Of a stretch of DNA of 23,149 nucleotides, positions 13,656-20,785 are shown in pieces; the first letter of the stretch is position 1, and every line of letters begins with the position of its first letter. The notes beneath the pieces are model-generated. The model saw only the letters and a list, made by a program, of their open reading frames with translations. It did not search any database and was not told where the DNA came from. A program made the translations under genes and the position numbers. The stretch is from UMGS1649 sp045637095. Lineage in GTDB: Bacteria; Bacillota; Clostridia; TANB77; CAG-465. Where the stretch lies: assembly GCA_045637095.1 (NCBI GenBank), contig JAZTYX010000077.1:1-23149 (forward strand). The letters run 5' to 3'.

Positions 13656-16079
13656 TTATTCTGCTCTAACAGTAATTCCAAATCTATTGTTTAAAGATTT
13701 AACAATTGAATCTACTTTGCTATTAATTTGTTCAGAAGTAAGCATTCCATCATCATTAGAAAGTCTAAGTCTTAATACTATAGATTTCTTTCCTTCAGGA
13801 ATTTGGTTACCTCTATATTCTTCAATGAATTCTACTTCTTTAACTTTAGCTTTAATTGTAGAGTGGATGTCTGCCCACGTTGTAGCTTCATCTACTAGTA
13901 AAGATAAGTCTTTTTCTACTAGAGGCAATACTGGTAAATGTTCAAATTCATTTGTTCTAGAAGCAAATGGAACAAGTAGTCCAAAGTCTAATTCAAATAC
14001 TGCTACATTAGTACGTTTAATTTTGCTATCCATCATTGTTTGAACTGATACTAAAGATAACGTACCAACCTTTTCTTCGCCACGCATAATATCTAAGTAT
14101 GCATTAACATCTGCCCATGAAGGTCTTTCGCCTTTTACAAAGTGTAGTCCTTCCATATGAGTGTATTCTGCCATATTTTCTATTATACCTTTAGCTTCAT
14201 AGAATATAGCCTTAGCATCTTTACCAACTACAGAACCTGTTAAGTATTTCTTGTGTACAGGTAATGTTTCTTGCTCAGAAGAAGGATGATATTCACCTTT
14301 TTCAAATACTTGAGCCATTTCAAACATCTTGAAGTTAGTCATATATCTAAGGTTTTTAGAGATAGCTTCTAACATTCCAGGAACAAGTGAACTTCTAAGA
14401 ATTGCACTTTCTGGAGAAGGTGGAGTAGCTAATCTAATAGATTTTGAAGTGTATATTTTAGCTGCATAAATGTATTTATCTTCTATCCAAGGATATGTGA
14501 ATATTTCATTCATTCCACATCTATATGCTAGATATTCTCTAAGTCTTCTTTCAAGTAGTGCAGTGTTTTGATGAACAGCATGTTCGAAGTTTACTGGAAG
14601 TGGTTTTGCTTCGAAAGATTCAAAGCTAAGTAGTCTTGCTATATCTCCCATAACGTCATCTTTAAGTGAAACATCACCAGTAGATCTCCATACAGGAACT
14701 GTTACATGGTATACGCTACCATCAAAGTCTATATCATATCCTACAGCTGTTAAAACTTTAATAATTGTTTCGCTTGGAATAACTTTACCAAGTCTAACAT
14801 CTAAGAATTCTTGTTCTACATCAATTTTTTCTCTTTCTGTTTTAACAGGGTATACATCGTTATATGCTACTACTTTAGATTCAGGGAATAATTCTTTAAA
14901 TAATATTAAAGCCATATCACGACCTAAATCTACACGTTCAGTGTCGATGTTCTTTTCATATCTAATAGATGAATCTGTTTTTTCATCAAATCTCTTACCA
15001 GTTTTTCTAATTGTTTTAGCTGTGAAGTTTGCAACTTCAAGTAATACTCCAGTAGTTTCAGGAAGTATTGAATCTTTCTTACCACCACGGATACCAGCTA
15101 AAGCTAATGCAGATTCTGTATCTGAGATTACTAAATCATCTTCTGTTAGGTCTATAAAGTTATCGTCTAAAAGAAGTAATTGTTCACCTTGTTTGGCATT
15201 TCTTACAACTATTTTTTCACCTTTAACATGTGTTCTATCAAAAGCGTGAGTTGGTTGACCTACTGCAAGCATAACATAGTTTGTTATATCTACTATTGCG
15301 TTAATTGGTCTCATACCAGCGTTTATTAATGCAGCTTTCATCCACATAGGAGATTCTTTTTCATATACATTTTCTATTTCAACACCAACATATCTCCCAC
15401 ATTTTGTAGGTTCTAATATTTCTACATTGTATTTAGGTAATGTAGTATCTATTTCTACAGCGTCTAATTCTTTTAATGGTATATCATATATGCAAGATAA
15501 TTCTCTTGCCATACCATAGTGTCCCCATAGGTCAGGTCTGTTTGTTAAAGATTTGTTATCTATTTCAATAACTGTATCATTCATACAAATTGCATCAGCT
15601 ATATTGTCTCCAGGTTTGCAATCTACACCTTTAAGGTCAACTATTGCATGATCGTTTTCTGGTGGGAATAGTTTGTCAAGATAAACTTCTTCAGCGCCAC
15701 ATATCATACCATAAGAGTATTCGCCACGCATTTTAGTTTCTTTGATTACAACTGGTTCGCCTTCACCGTGCCATACAACTTCAGCACCTGGTTTAGATAC
15801 TACAACAAGTTGGCCTTCGTATAGGTTTGAACCACCACATACAATTTGAACAGGTTCAGAAGCACCAATATCTACTATACATATTCTTAATGCATCTGCA
15901 TTAGGATGTGCTTTTATTTCTAAAATTTTACCTACAACAATATCATGAAACTTTTCTGCAGTATTTTCTACGCCTTCAACTTCAACTGTTCTTAAAGTTA
16001 AATCGTAAGCAATTTGTTTTGGAGATATTGTGTCTGGTAAATCTATATATTTTTTAATCCAATTTAAAGATACTTTCAT
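13656..16079 (-). CDS. pheT: Phenylalanyl-tRNA synthetase beta subunit
   Basis: The beta chain of the (alpha-beta)2 PheRS, 807 aa, within the usual bacterial length. It starts MKVSLNWIKKYIDLP. The EMAP/Trbp111-like tRNA-binding domain (about 40-155) has HPNADALRICIVDIG and GMICGAEE. The B3/B4 editing domain follows (about 200-380, with RPINAIVDITNYVM and THAFDR), then the B5 and catalytic-like core. The ferredoxin-fold anticodon-binding domain ends the protein (about 715-807, PLVEKDLSLLVDE and FIEEYRG). RBS AGGAGA is just upstream. It begins 13 bases after pheS on the same strand and is controlled by the same T-box. Complete and unambiguous. Confidence 0.97.
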   Translation of the reverse strand: MKVSLNWIKKYIDLPDTISPKQIAYDLTLRTVEVEGVENTAEKFHDIVVGKILEIKAHPNADALRICIVDIGASEPVQIVCGGSNLYEGQLVVVSKPGAEVVWHGEGEPVVIKETKMRGEYSYGMICGAEEVYLDKLFPPENDHAIVDLKGVDCKPGDNIADAICMNDTVIEIDNKSLTNRPDLWGHYGMARELSCIYDIPLKELDAVEIDTTLPKYNVEILEPTKCGRYVGVEIENVYEKESPMWMKAALINAGMRPINAIVDITNYVMLAVGQPTHAFDRTHVKGEKIVVRNAKQGEQLLLLDDNFIDLTEDDLVISDTESALALAGIRGGKKDSILPETTGVLLEVANFTAKTIRKTGKRFDEKTDSSIRYEKNIDTERVDLGRDMALILFKELFPESKVVAYNDVYPVKTEREKIDVEQEFLDVRLGKVIPSETIIKVLTAVGYDIDFDGSVYHVTVPVWRSTGDVSLKDDVMGDIARLLSFESFEAKPLPVNFEHAVHQNTALLERRLREYLAYRCGMNEIFTYPWIEDKYIYAAKIYTSKSIRLATPPSPESAILRSSLVPGMLEAISKNLRYMTNFKMFEMAQVFEKGEYHPSSEQETLPVHKKYLTGSVVGKDAKAIFYEAKGIIENMAEYTHMEGLHFVKGERPSWADVNAYLDIMRGEEKVGTLSLVSVQTMMDSKIKRTNVAVFELDFGLLVPFASRTNEFEHLPVLPLVEKDLSLLVDEATTWADIHSTIKAKVKEVEFIEEYRGNQIPEGKKSIVLRLRLSNDDGMLTSEQINSKVDSIVKSLNNRFGITVRAE

Positions 16080-16092
16080 TGTTTTCTCCTTT

Positions 16093-17136
16093 CTATTTGA
16101 ATTGATTTAAGAATCTTAAATCTCCGCTGTGGAATAGTCTTACATCATCTACACCATAGCGCATCATTACTAATCTATCTAATCCAATGTTAATGTAGAA
16201 ACCAGTCCATTCATTTGGATCAAGGTTTGCAGATTTAAGCACGTTTGGATGTATAACACCGCCAGGCATTACTTCAATCCAACCATTGTGGTTACATACT
16301 TTACAACCTTTACCACCACAAACTAGACATTCCATATCTATTTCATATCCTGGTTCAGTGAATGGGAAGAAACCTTCACGCATTCTAACATTAATCTTTC
16401 TACCAAACACCTTTTCTAGTATTGTTTGTATCATAACCATACCAGAAGAGAAAGATATATTCTTATCTACTATTAACGCTTCGTATTGGAAGAATGCTCT
16501 TTCGTGTCTAGCGTCAGTAGATTCATTTCTATATACTCTACCTGGATATACAAATCTTGCAGGAGCACCGTGTTTTAGTAGGTATCTTACTGAACCACCA
16601 GTTAAGTGTGGTCTTAGACATAGTCTTTCAGTACCTGATTTTTCTTCAGTTCCTTCAATCCAATATGTATCCATAGATTGACGAGCTGGATGGTCATCAG
16701 CAAAGTTAAGGTTATCAAAAGCATACTTTTCGCTTGAGATATCATCTTCACTATATACTTCAAATCCTAAAGATGTGAATGCATCGTTTAAGTCATAGCA
16801 CATTTGAGTAATAGGGTGAAGTGCACCACCGCTTACCTTAGTTCCAGGTAATGTTAAATCTAGTGGTTCATCAAGAACGCTTTTTGAAGCAATTAGTGCT
16901 GCTTCCTTTTCATTAAGCTTAGTTTCAAATGTAGTTTTTATCTCACTAATTTTCATACCAACTTGTTTTCTAGCTTCAGCATCTAAACTACCCATAGATT
17001 TAGATACTTCACTTAAAGGACTTTTCTTACCAGTTAAATCACGACGAACATCTTGTAATTCTTCAACTGTTTTTGAGTTTTCAATTTGTTCTAAACCTGA
17101 ACTAAGAATATTATCCATGTTTTGTAATATATCCAT
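16093..17136 (-). CDS. pheS: Phenylalanyl-tRNA synthetase alpha subunit
   Basis: The catalytic class II subunit of PheRS, 347 aa. An N-terminal coiled-coil arm (about 1-85) binds tRNA-Phe. The class II core carries GRVYRNESTDARHERAFFQ (motif 2) and GLDRLVMMRYGVDDVR (motif 3). A Cys cluster C-x2-C-x4-C-x2-C (C270, C273, C278, C281) precedes GWIEVMPGGVIHPNV, suggesting a bound zinc; related Cys-containing insertions are known to me from some Firmicute PheS proteins. GGAGG lies 11 bases before the ATG. It is transcribed with pheT behind a Phe T-box leader of about 290 bases. Confidence 0.97.
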   Translation of the reverse strand: MDILQNMDNILSSGLEQIENSKTVEELQDVRRDLTGKKSPLSEVSKSMGSLDAEARKQVGMKISEIKTTFETKLNEKEAALIASKSVLDEPLDLTLPGTKVSGGALHPITQMCYDLNDAFTSLGFEVYSEDDISSEKYAFDNLNFADDHPARQSMDTYWIEGTEEKSGTERLCLRPHLTGGSVRYLLKHGAPARFVYPGRVYRNESTDARHERAFFQYEALIVDKNISFSSGMVMIQTILEKVFGRKINVRMREGFFPFTEPGYEIDMECLVCGGKGCKVCNHNGWIEVMPGGVIHPNVLKSANLDPNEWTGFYINIGLDRLVMMRYGVDDVRLFHSGDLRFLNQFK

Positions 17137-17166
17137 TATTTATTTCCTCCTTAATTAATACATAAT

Positions 17167-17205
17167 AAAAAAGTCATCTCATCCTGATTAGGACGAAATG
17201 ACTTT
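17167..17205 (-). terminator. Regulated terminator of the Phe T-box
   Basis: On the minus strand the arms (17205-17193 and 17187-17171, with small internal mismatches) and the loop TAATC are followed by a T run (17172-17167). Its 5' side lies just after the T-box core, so antiterminator and terminator can exclude each other. It lies 30 bases before pheS. Confidence 0.85.
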
Positions 17206-17424
17206 GCTTCCGTGGTACCACCTAAATTCGTTACATTGTAACGCACTTAACAAGCTATAACGGGCCTTAGCCGACTCAATCTACTGGTATTTCAAAAGAG
17301 CACCTCGAAAGTGAAATTTCGGTTTAAGTATATTAGCAGGCTTACAGCCGGTGACCTGCATTCTCTAAAATATATTCTCTTAAACTTACTTTGCTTTGTC
17401 TTAGGTTTTATATATTCAAAACTG
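17167..17424 (-). ncRNA. T-box riboswitch (Phe) of pheST
   Basis: A leader RNA that binds uncharged tRNA-Phe and lets transcription continue into pheST. Reading the minus strand, Stem I has a lower helix ACCU/AGGU, a GA-type kink (AAGA), AAAG/CUUU, then GUUUAAG/CUUAAAC and an apical arm GCAGG/CCUGC. The specifier loop holds UUC followed by A (17315-17313), a Phe codon. The T-box core AGGUGGUACCACGG lies at 17223-17210. The terminator (arms AAGTCAT/ATGACTT with T6) lies at 17205-17167. The UGGU of the core complements the ACCA end of the tRNA-Phe encoded at 9837-9912. Confidence 0.93.
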
Positions 17425-17429
17425 TATTA

Positions 17430-17457
17430 ATTATATCACAAAAACAAGGGATGTCAA
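17430..17457 (-). promoter_or_regulatory. Promoter of the T-box-pheST operon
   Basis: On the minus strand: TTGACA (17457-17452), a 16-base spacer and TATAAT (17435-17430). The predicted start near 17424 agrees with the 5' end of the T-box fold. Confidence 0.85.
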
Positions 17458-17464
17458 ATAAATG

Positions 17465-17493
17465 TTGTAAAATAGCTGTTTTTATGCTAAAAT
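17465..17493 (+). promoter_or_regulatory. Promoter of the small membrane protein gene
   Basis: TTGTAA (17465-17470), a 17-base spacer and an extended -10 TGCTAAAAT (17485-17493). Its -35 box is 7 bases from the -35 box of the divergent pheST promoter. Confidence 0.65.
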
Positions 17494-17540
17494 ACTTACA
17501 TAAAAACAAAAAATCTTATCTTAATTAAGAAGGGGAGAAA

Positions 17541-17789
17541 ATGAAAAAAGTAACTAAAGTAGAACTCATGATGTTTATTTTCTTGATGCTTGGTTGTGCA
17601 TTTGGCCTTGCAATGTGGATAGCAGAGACTCTGGTAGGCCATGAAGTATTGTGGCTTAGGGCACCTGCAACGCTGTTCATGTTTATTCCTACAGTGCCCA
17701 TTCTTGGATACTACTGTTCGGATATTATTGTAAGACTTCAAGCAGAGCGCAAAGCAAAAAAGAATAAGCAGGAAGAAGAAACAAAATAA
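17541..17789 (+). CDS. Small two-helix membrane protein, 82 aa
   Basis: The family is not recognised. Two hydrophobic segments (about residues 9-28 and 39-59) are joined by a short polar turn (ETLVGHEVLW), and a strongly charged Lys/Glu-rich cytoplasmic-type tail (LQAERKAKKNKQEEETK) follows. The basic N-terminus MKKVTKVE before the first segment suggests both ends are inside the cell. The Cys in LMLGCAFG is not a good lipobox because no clear signal-peptide processing context follows. RBS GGGGAG 4 bases upstream. It has its own promoter and shares a terminator with the convergent 17828 gene. A real small gene is likely; its function is unknown. Confidence 0.7.
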   Translation: MKKVTKVELMMFIFLMLGCAFGLAMWIAETLVGHEVLWLRAPATLFMFIPTVPILGYYCSDIIVRLQAERKAKKNKQEEETK

Positions 17790-17791
17790 CA

Positions 17792-17826
17792 AAAAACCAG
17801 TCTTGATAGTTTCAAGACTGGTTTTT
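17792..17826. terminator. Bidirectional terminator between two small convergent genes
   Basis: A 15-bp perfect stem AAAAACCAGTCTTGA/TCAAGACTGGTTTTT (17792-17806, 17812-17826) with a 5-base loop. The A and T runs at the two ends make it work on both strands. It ends immediately next to the stop codon of the minus-strand gene. Confidence 0.9.
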
Positions 17827-17827
17827 G

Positions 17828-18205
17828 TTAGATAATGTGAACAATATAACAACTGTTAAGGGTGTAGATTTTATAACCCTTATTGTTAATTTGTTCTACG
17901 CTTCTAACACGAGAAGTGAGTACTGTGGTACGTGAGTATTTATTTCCATCGGGTAATTGCTCATAGCATAAAAACCGTTCGCCTACCTTAGGTGGTTTGG
18001 TTGCAATTACAAGTCCGACTTTAACATCATCAAACCAAACGGAGTTAAAATAGCCGTCCACTCCTTTTAAAGTATAATTGGTCTGACATTCTCCGACGTC
18101 TTTAGATACTACTTCGTAAAATTCTCCTTCTTTAAGGATAGTGGGAGAACTGCAAGTTTGGTATGTAGCAGTACCGCCGTTGTATTTAACTAATCTAGTA
18201 GCCAT
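17828..18205 (-). CDS. Hypothetical small beta-rich protein, 125 aa
   Basis: The family is not recognised. The product looks beta-rich and appears to have two parts: residues ~1-62, with KEGEFYEVVSKDVGE and GVDGYFNSVWFDDV, resemble the short strand-turn pattern seen in small SH3-like proteins; residues ~70-125, with KVGERFLCYEQ and LTSRVRSVEQINNKGYKIY, form another strand-rich unit ending in a hydrophobic tail CYIVHII. It has no membrane segment, and five Cys are scattered without a CxxC. The start ATG has AGGAGG 5 bases upstream, which fixes it. It has its own promoter and sits convergent to the small membrane protein gene. A phage-derived or accessory origin is possible but not shown. Confidence 0.7.
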   Translation of the reverse strand: MATRLVKYNGGTATYQTCSSPTILKEGEFYEVVSKDVGECQTNYTLKGVDGYFNSVWFDDVKVGLVIATKPPKVGERFLCYEQLPDGNKYSRTTVLTSRVRSVEQINNKGYKIYTLNSCYIVHII

Positions 18206-18278
18206 TTTAACCTCCTTTTAGCTAATTAGTACAATATAACCACATAGTTAATGGTTAATTAAATTTAACAACGAAGAT

Positions 18279-18307
18279 ATTATACCATAGATTTAGCAAT
18301 AAGTCTA
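18279..18307 (-). promoter_or_regulatory. Putative promoter of the 17828 gene
   Basis: On the minus strand: TAGACT (18307-18302), a 17-base spacer and perfect TATAAT (18284-18279). The ~67-base leader contains a small hairpin TAACCA/TGGTTA (18237-18242, 18252-18257). Confidence 0.65.
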
Positions 18308-18349
18308 CATAAATATATATTTGCCGCATAGTATGTATTAGGTGATTAT

Positions 18350-18901
18350 ATGAATTATGAATTAGCAAATAAATTAGATTTTGAAAAAGAGTTTAAGGTT
18401 AATAAAGAATATCCAGAAATAACGGTAGCGAGTTTGCCGTTTGAGGTTATAGCTAAAATTAAAAGACTATATGCAGATACTAGAAGTGAAATGACTAGTG
18501 TTATTCAGTATATTTATCAACATTTTATACTTGGTTCTGCTGAAGGTTTAGATAATGTATCTCACGCTATGGAAGAGATAGCTATAAAGGAAATGGAACA
18601 TTATGAAATACTCGCTAAAATATTGGTAAGCTGCGGTGTTGATCCAAGAAGTTGTGTATACATAGATAACAATATAGATATTTGTGATTATTGGAAAGCA
18701 AGCTATGTAAATTATACAAGAGATTTTATAGGTATGTTTGAGAAAGACATTATGCTTGAACAAGCGGGAATAAATAGTTATTTAGAACTTATACAAATGA
18801 CAGATAACGAAAACTTAAAAGAAATTGTAGAAAGAATAATAGAGGATGAAAGAAGCCATATTGCATACTTTAAGGCAGTATTAGAACTAGTTAAAAAATA
18901 A
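18350..18901 (+). CDS. Ferritin-like di-iron domain protein (rubrerythrin superfamily)
   Basis: A 183-aa protein predicted to be a four-helix bundle with a di-metal centre, probably cytoplasmic, for iron handling or peroxide defence. Helix ligands fit: E47 (RSEMTSVIQY), E81 and H84 (IKEMEHYEIL), E137 (MLEQAGINSY), E167 and H170 (EDERSHIAYF). The rubredoxin-type CxxC domain of true rubrerythrins is absent. The ~30-residue N-terminal arm (YPEITVASLP) is like that of single-domain ferritin-like proteins I associate with Clostridia. The RBS is weak (AGGTGAT), and a confident promoter was not found in the 144-base divergent gap. No terminator is evident before the DivIVA-like gene. The metal (Fe or Mn) and activity are undetermined. 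Confidence 0.82.
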   Translation: MNYELANKLDFEKEFKVNKEYPEITVASLPFEVIAKIKRLYADTRSEMTSVIQYIYQHFILGSAEGLDNVSHAMEEIAIKEMEHYEILAKILVSCGVDPRSCVYIDNNIDICDYWKASYVNYTRDFIGMFEKDIMLEQAGINSYLELIQMTDNENLKEIVERIIEDERSHIAYFKAVLELVKK

Positions 18902-18913
18902 TGTAAATCAATA

Positions 18914-18942
18914 TTGAAAAATGTCAAAAACTTTGATATAAT
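18914..18942 (+). promoter_or_regulatory. Promoter of the DivIVA-like/spoIIP pair
   Basis: TTGAAA (18914-18919), a 17-base spacer and perfect TATAAT (18937-18942), 30 bases before the start codon. It reads as a vegetative sigma-A promoter rather than a sporulation-sigma one. Confidence 0.8.
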
Positions 18943-18972
18943 AACTCCGTCGTAGTATGGAGGGAGTATTAA

Positions 18973-19392
18973 ATGGAGAATGATAAGAAGTTCACTTCTG
19001 AAATGTTTGGATATGCTAAGAAAGAAGTAGAGGAATATATAAAAGAACTAAAGTCAGATTACGAAGGTAGATTGCAAGTAGAGAAGGCAGAAGTAAATAG
19101 ACTATCTAATGAAATAACTATCATAAGAAAGAAACTTGAAAGATATGATAGTGAGTATCTACAAAAACAAGAAAAAGTTGCTAATGCTTTAATAACTGCT
19201 GAAGATCAATCTAAAGCAATAGTTGAAAGTGCAAGACAAGAAGCTATTAGCGAAAAAAATAGAATTGAAGCTTTAATTGAAGCTGAAAAAGAAAAATTAT
19301 TAGATATTAAAAAAGAAGTAATCGGATTAAAAGAAAGAACAATAAGTGTTCTAGAAAAATATAATACAGCAATGTCAGATCTTTTAGAATAA
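18973..19392 (+). CDS. DivIVA-like coiled-coil protein, 139 aa
   Basis: A predicted cytoplasmic, possibly membrane-curvature-associated scaffold. The N-terminus FTSEMFGYAKKEVEEYIKEL fits the short DivIVA/GpsB membrane-targeting motif (F-x-GY-x4-EV-x2-Y), with the important aromatic and Gly-Tyr positions kept. From residue ~25 to the end it is one long charged coiled coil with few breaks, including a KAIVESARQEAISEKN stretch like the one in many DivIVA-family proteins. It is shorter than typical B. subtilis DivIVA (164 aa). RBS GGAGGGAG. It is followed after 52 bases by spoIIP with no promoter between, so it may act with SpoIIP at septa. The family call is moderate: short coiled coils look alike. 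Confidence 0.68.
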   Translation: MENDKKFTSEMFGYAKKEVEEYIKELKSDYEGRLQVEKAEVNRLSNEITIIRKKLERYDSEYLQKQEKVANALITAEDQSKAIVESARQEAISEKNRIEALIEAEKEKLLDIKKEVIGLKERTISVLEKYNTAMSDLLE

Positions 19393-19406
19393 TTTAATCA
19401 TAAAAT

Positions 19407-19468
19407 AAAACTAACCGTAATAACATAGAGTAAGGTGATGGTCTATGAAAAATACGGTTAGTTTTTTT
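19407..19468 (+). terminator. Terminator-like hairpin enclosing the spoIIP start
   Basis: A 13-bp perfect inverted repeat AAAACTAACCGTA (19407-19419) / TACGGTTAGTTTT (19453-19465) is followed by three more T (seven T in all). The 33-base loop contains the spoIIP ribosome binding site (AAGGTGAT) and the ATG at 19445. It may act as an attenuator or a leaky terminator for the upstream gene. Confidence 0.6.
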
Positions 19469-20599
19469 AATGCCGTTTTGTATAAAGTAAAGAATGCAAA
19501 AGAAAAGTTATTAGTAATGTTGAAAAGAGGAACTGGTTTAACATTTGGTGCTAGTATATTTGTAATTTTAGGTGTTACAATTTTAAGAACACCTAAAATA
19601 TTTGATGGGCTTTTTGTGTTTGCTACAAATGTAAGAGAAAAAACGGAGAAAAACTTAGATATAACAGCGTTTCTTAAGGCATATCCTGTGCTTAATGTGG
19701 ACAATTATATAGTAGCAAAAGCAGAAACCACTCCCGTTGTGGAAAAAGAAAAAGAGACTCCGAAAGACGTTGTACAATCACTAGATACAAGCTTTTTTGA
19801 TGCATCTATCGTAGATGTTAATACTGAGAATGTTGTTCTTAAAGAAACAGAAATGACTAAGAAAAGTACAAAAACATATACAAGAATAGATATAGATGGG
19901 GTTACCATATTAGATTATTCTACAAAGAAAATAGATTATGAAGAATTAATGAATATGGAAGTTAAATTAAAGAAGGCAGAGGATAAAATACTAATGTATT
20001 CTACACATACATCAGAAAGTTATACTAATAGTGAGTTGTATAAATTTAAATATTCTAGCAATTTTAGAAGTAAGGATGCTAAATATAATATGTTATCTGT
20101 TATGCATATATTAAACGAAACATTAAAGGAAAAAGGTATAACAACTGTTATGGATAAAACTTCTCATGATTATACCTCATACAACAGTGCATATAAAAAT
20201 TCTATGAATACATTAAATAAAAATCTAAAAGAACATTCTCACTTTGGTCTTGTTATAGATGTACATAGAGATGCTTCTTCAGATTTAACATTTGGACCTA
20301 AAGTTAAAATTAACGGGAAAGATACAGCAAAGCTTATGATAGTAATAGGAGTAGGATATCAAAGCTTGGAAAATAAATATTGGAAAGAGAATTTGGCGGC
20401 GGCGCTTAAAATAGCAAAGATAGGAGAGGCTATGTATCCGGGGTTGTTTAGACATATTTTAGTAAGAGATTCTAGATATAATCAACATATAGAAGATGGC
20501 AGTATATTAATAGAAGTGGGAGCAACAGGAAATACATTAGAAGAGGCATATTACGGAGTTAGATGCTTAGGAAATATTATAGACAGAATGTACGAATAA
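19445..20599 (+). CDS. spoIIP: Stage II sporulation protein P (peptidoglycan hydrolase)
   Basis: A membrane-anchored cell-wall amidase/endopeptidase; in spore formers it works with SpoIID and SpoIIM to thin septal peptidoglycan and drive engulfment. This 384-aa protein has a hydrophobic anchor at about residues 29-46 and a Thr/Lys/Glu-rich linker to ~175. The catalytic domain has MYSTHTSESY (H188, E191), VIDVHRDAS (H274), LMIVIGVG and LIEVGATGNTLEEA (E357), matching the SpoIIP zinc-amidase pattern. The start at 19445 has an AAGGTGAT site. The next in-frame ATG (19517) would remove conserved-looking N-terminal sequence and has no RBS. Probably transcribed with the DivIVA-like gene. Presence of spoIIP suggests, but does not prove, that the organism sporulates. 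Confidence 0.92.
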   Translation: MKNTVSFFNAVLYKVKNAKEKLLVMLKRGTGLTFGASIFVILGVTILRTPKIFDGLFVFATNVREKTEKNLDITAFLKAYPVLNVDNYIVAKAETTPVVEKEKETPKDVVQSLDTSFFDASIVDVNTENVVLKETEMTKKSTKTYTRIDIDGVTILDYSTKKIDYEELMNMEVKLKKAEDKILMYSTHTSESYTNSELYKFKYSSNFRSKDAKYNMLSVMHILNETLKEKGITTVMDKTSHDYTSYNSAYKNSMNTLNKNLKEHSHFGLVIDVHRDASSDLTFGPKVKINGKDTAKLMIVIGVGYQSLENKYWKENLAAALKIAKIGEAMYPGLFRHILVRDSRYNQHIEDGSILIEVGATGNTLEEAYYGVRCLGNIIDRMYE

Positions 20600-20640
20600 T
20601 GCCGGAATTTGGCCTAATTTGTTTTTTTATCTTCATTTAC

Positions 20641-20669
20641 TTGCAATTGGACTTAATAAATTATATAAT
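20641..20669 (+). promoter_or_regulatory. Promoter of rny
   Basis: TTGCAA (20641-20646), a 17-base spacer and perfect TATAAT (20664-20669). It gives an untranslated leader of about 110 bases before rny. Nothing stronger than a weak GCC/GGC hairpin (about 20601-20616) is seen between spoIIP and this promoter. Confidence 0.65.
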
Positions 20670-20688
20670 ATGGTTAGGCAAAATGTAA

Positions 20689-20718
20689 TTTGACAGAAAT
20701 TGTATAAACAATGTCAAA
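20689..20718 (+). repeat. Bulged inverted repeat in the rny leader
   Basis: TTTGAC (20689-20694), bulge AGAA, ATTGT (20699-20703), loop ATAA, then ACAAT and GTCAAA (20708-20718). An 11-bp stem with one four-base bulge, about 13 bases after the predicted transcription start. There is no T tract, so it is not a terminator. Confidence 0.6.
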
Positions 20719-20785
20719 ATTAATATAGATAAAAGTTATATAGATTAGATATTGTACTTTGAAAATTTAATATGGAGGTAACAAA

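Noticed and set aside
13639..14043. A 134-codon plus-strand open frame near the end of pheT.
   Set aside because: It is the complement of the pheT anticodon-binding domain; Ser-rich shadow with no RBS.
20689..20695. TTTGACA as the -35 box of the rny promoter.
   Set aside because: No acceptable -10 box lies 16-18 bases downstream; the TTGCAA-N17-TATAAT pair just upstream is better, and this sequence is one arm of an inverted repeat.
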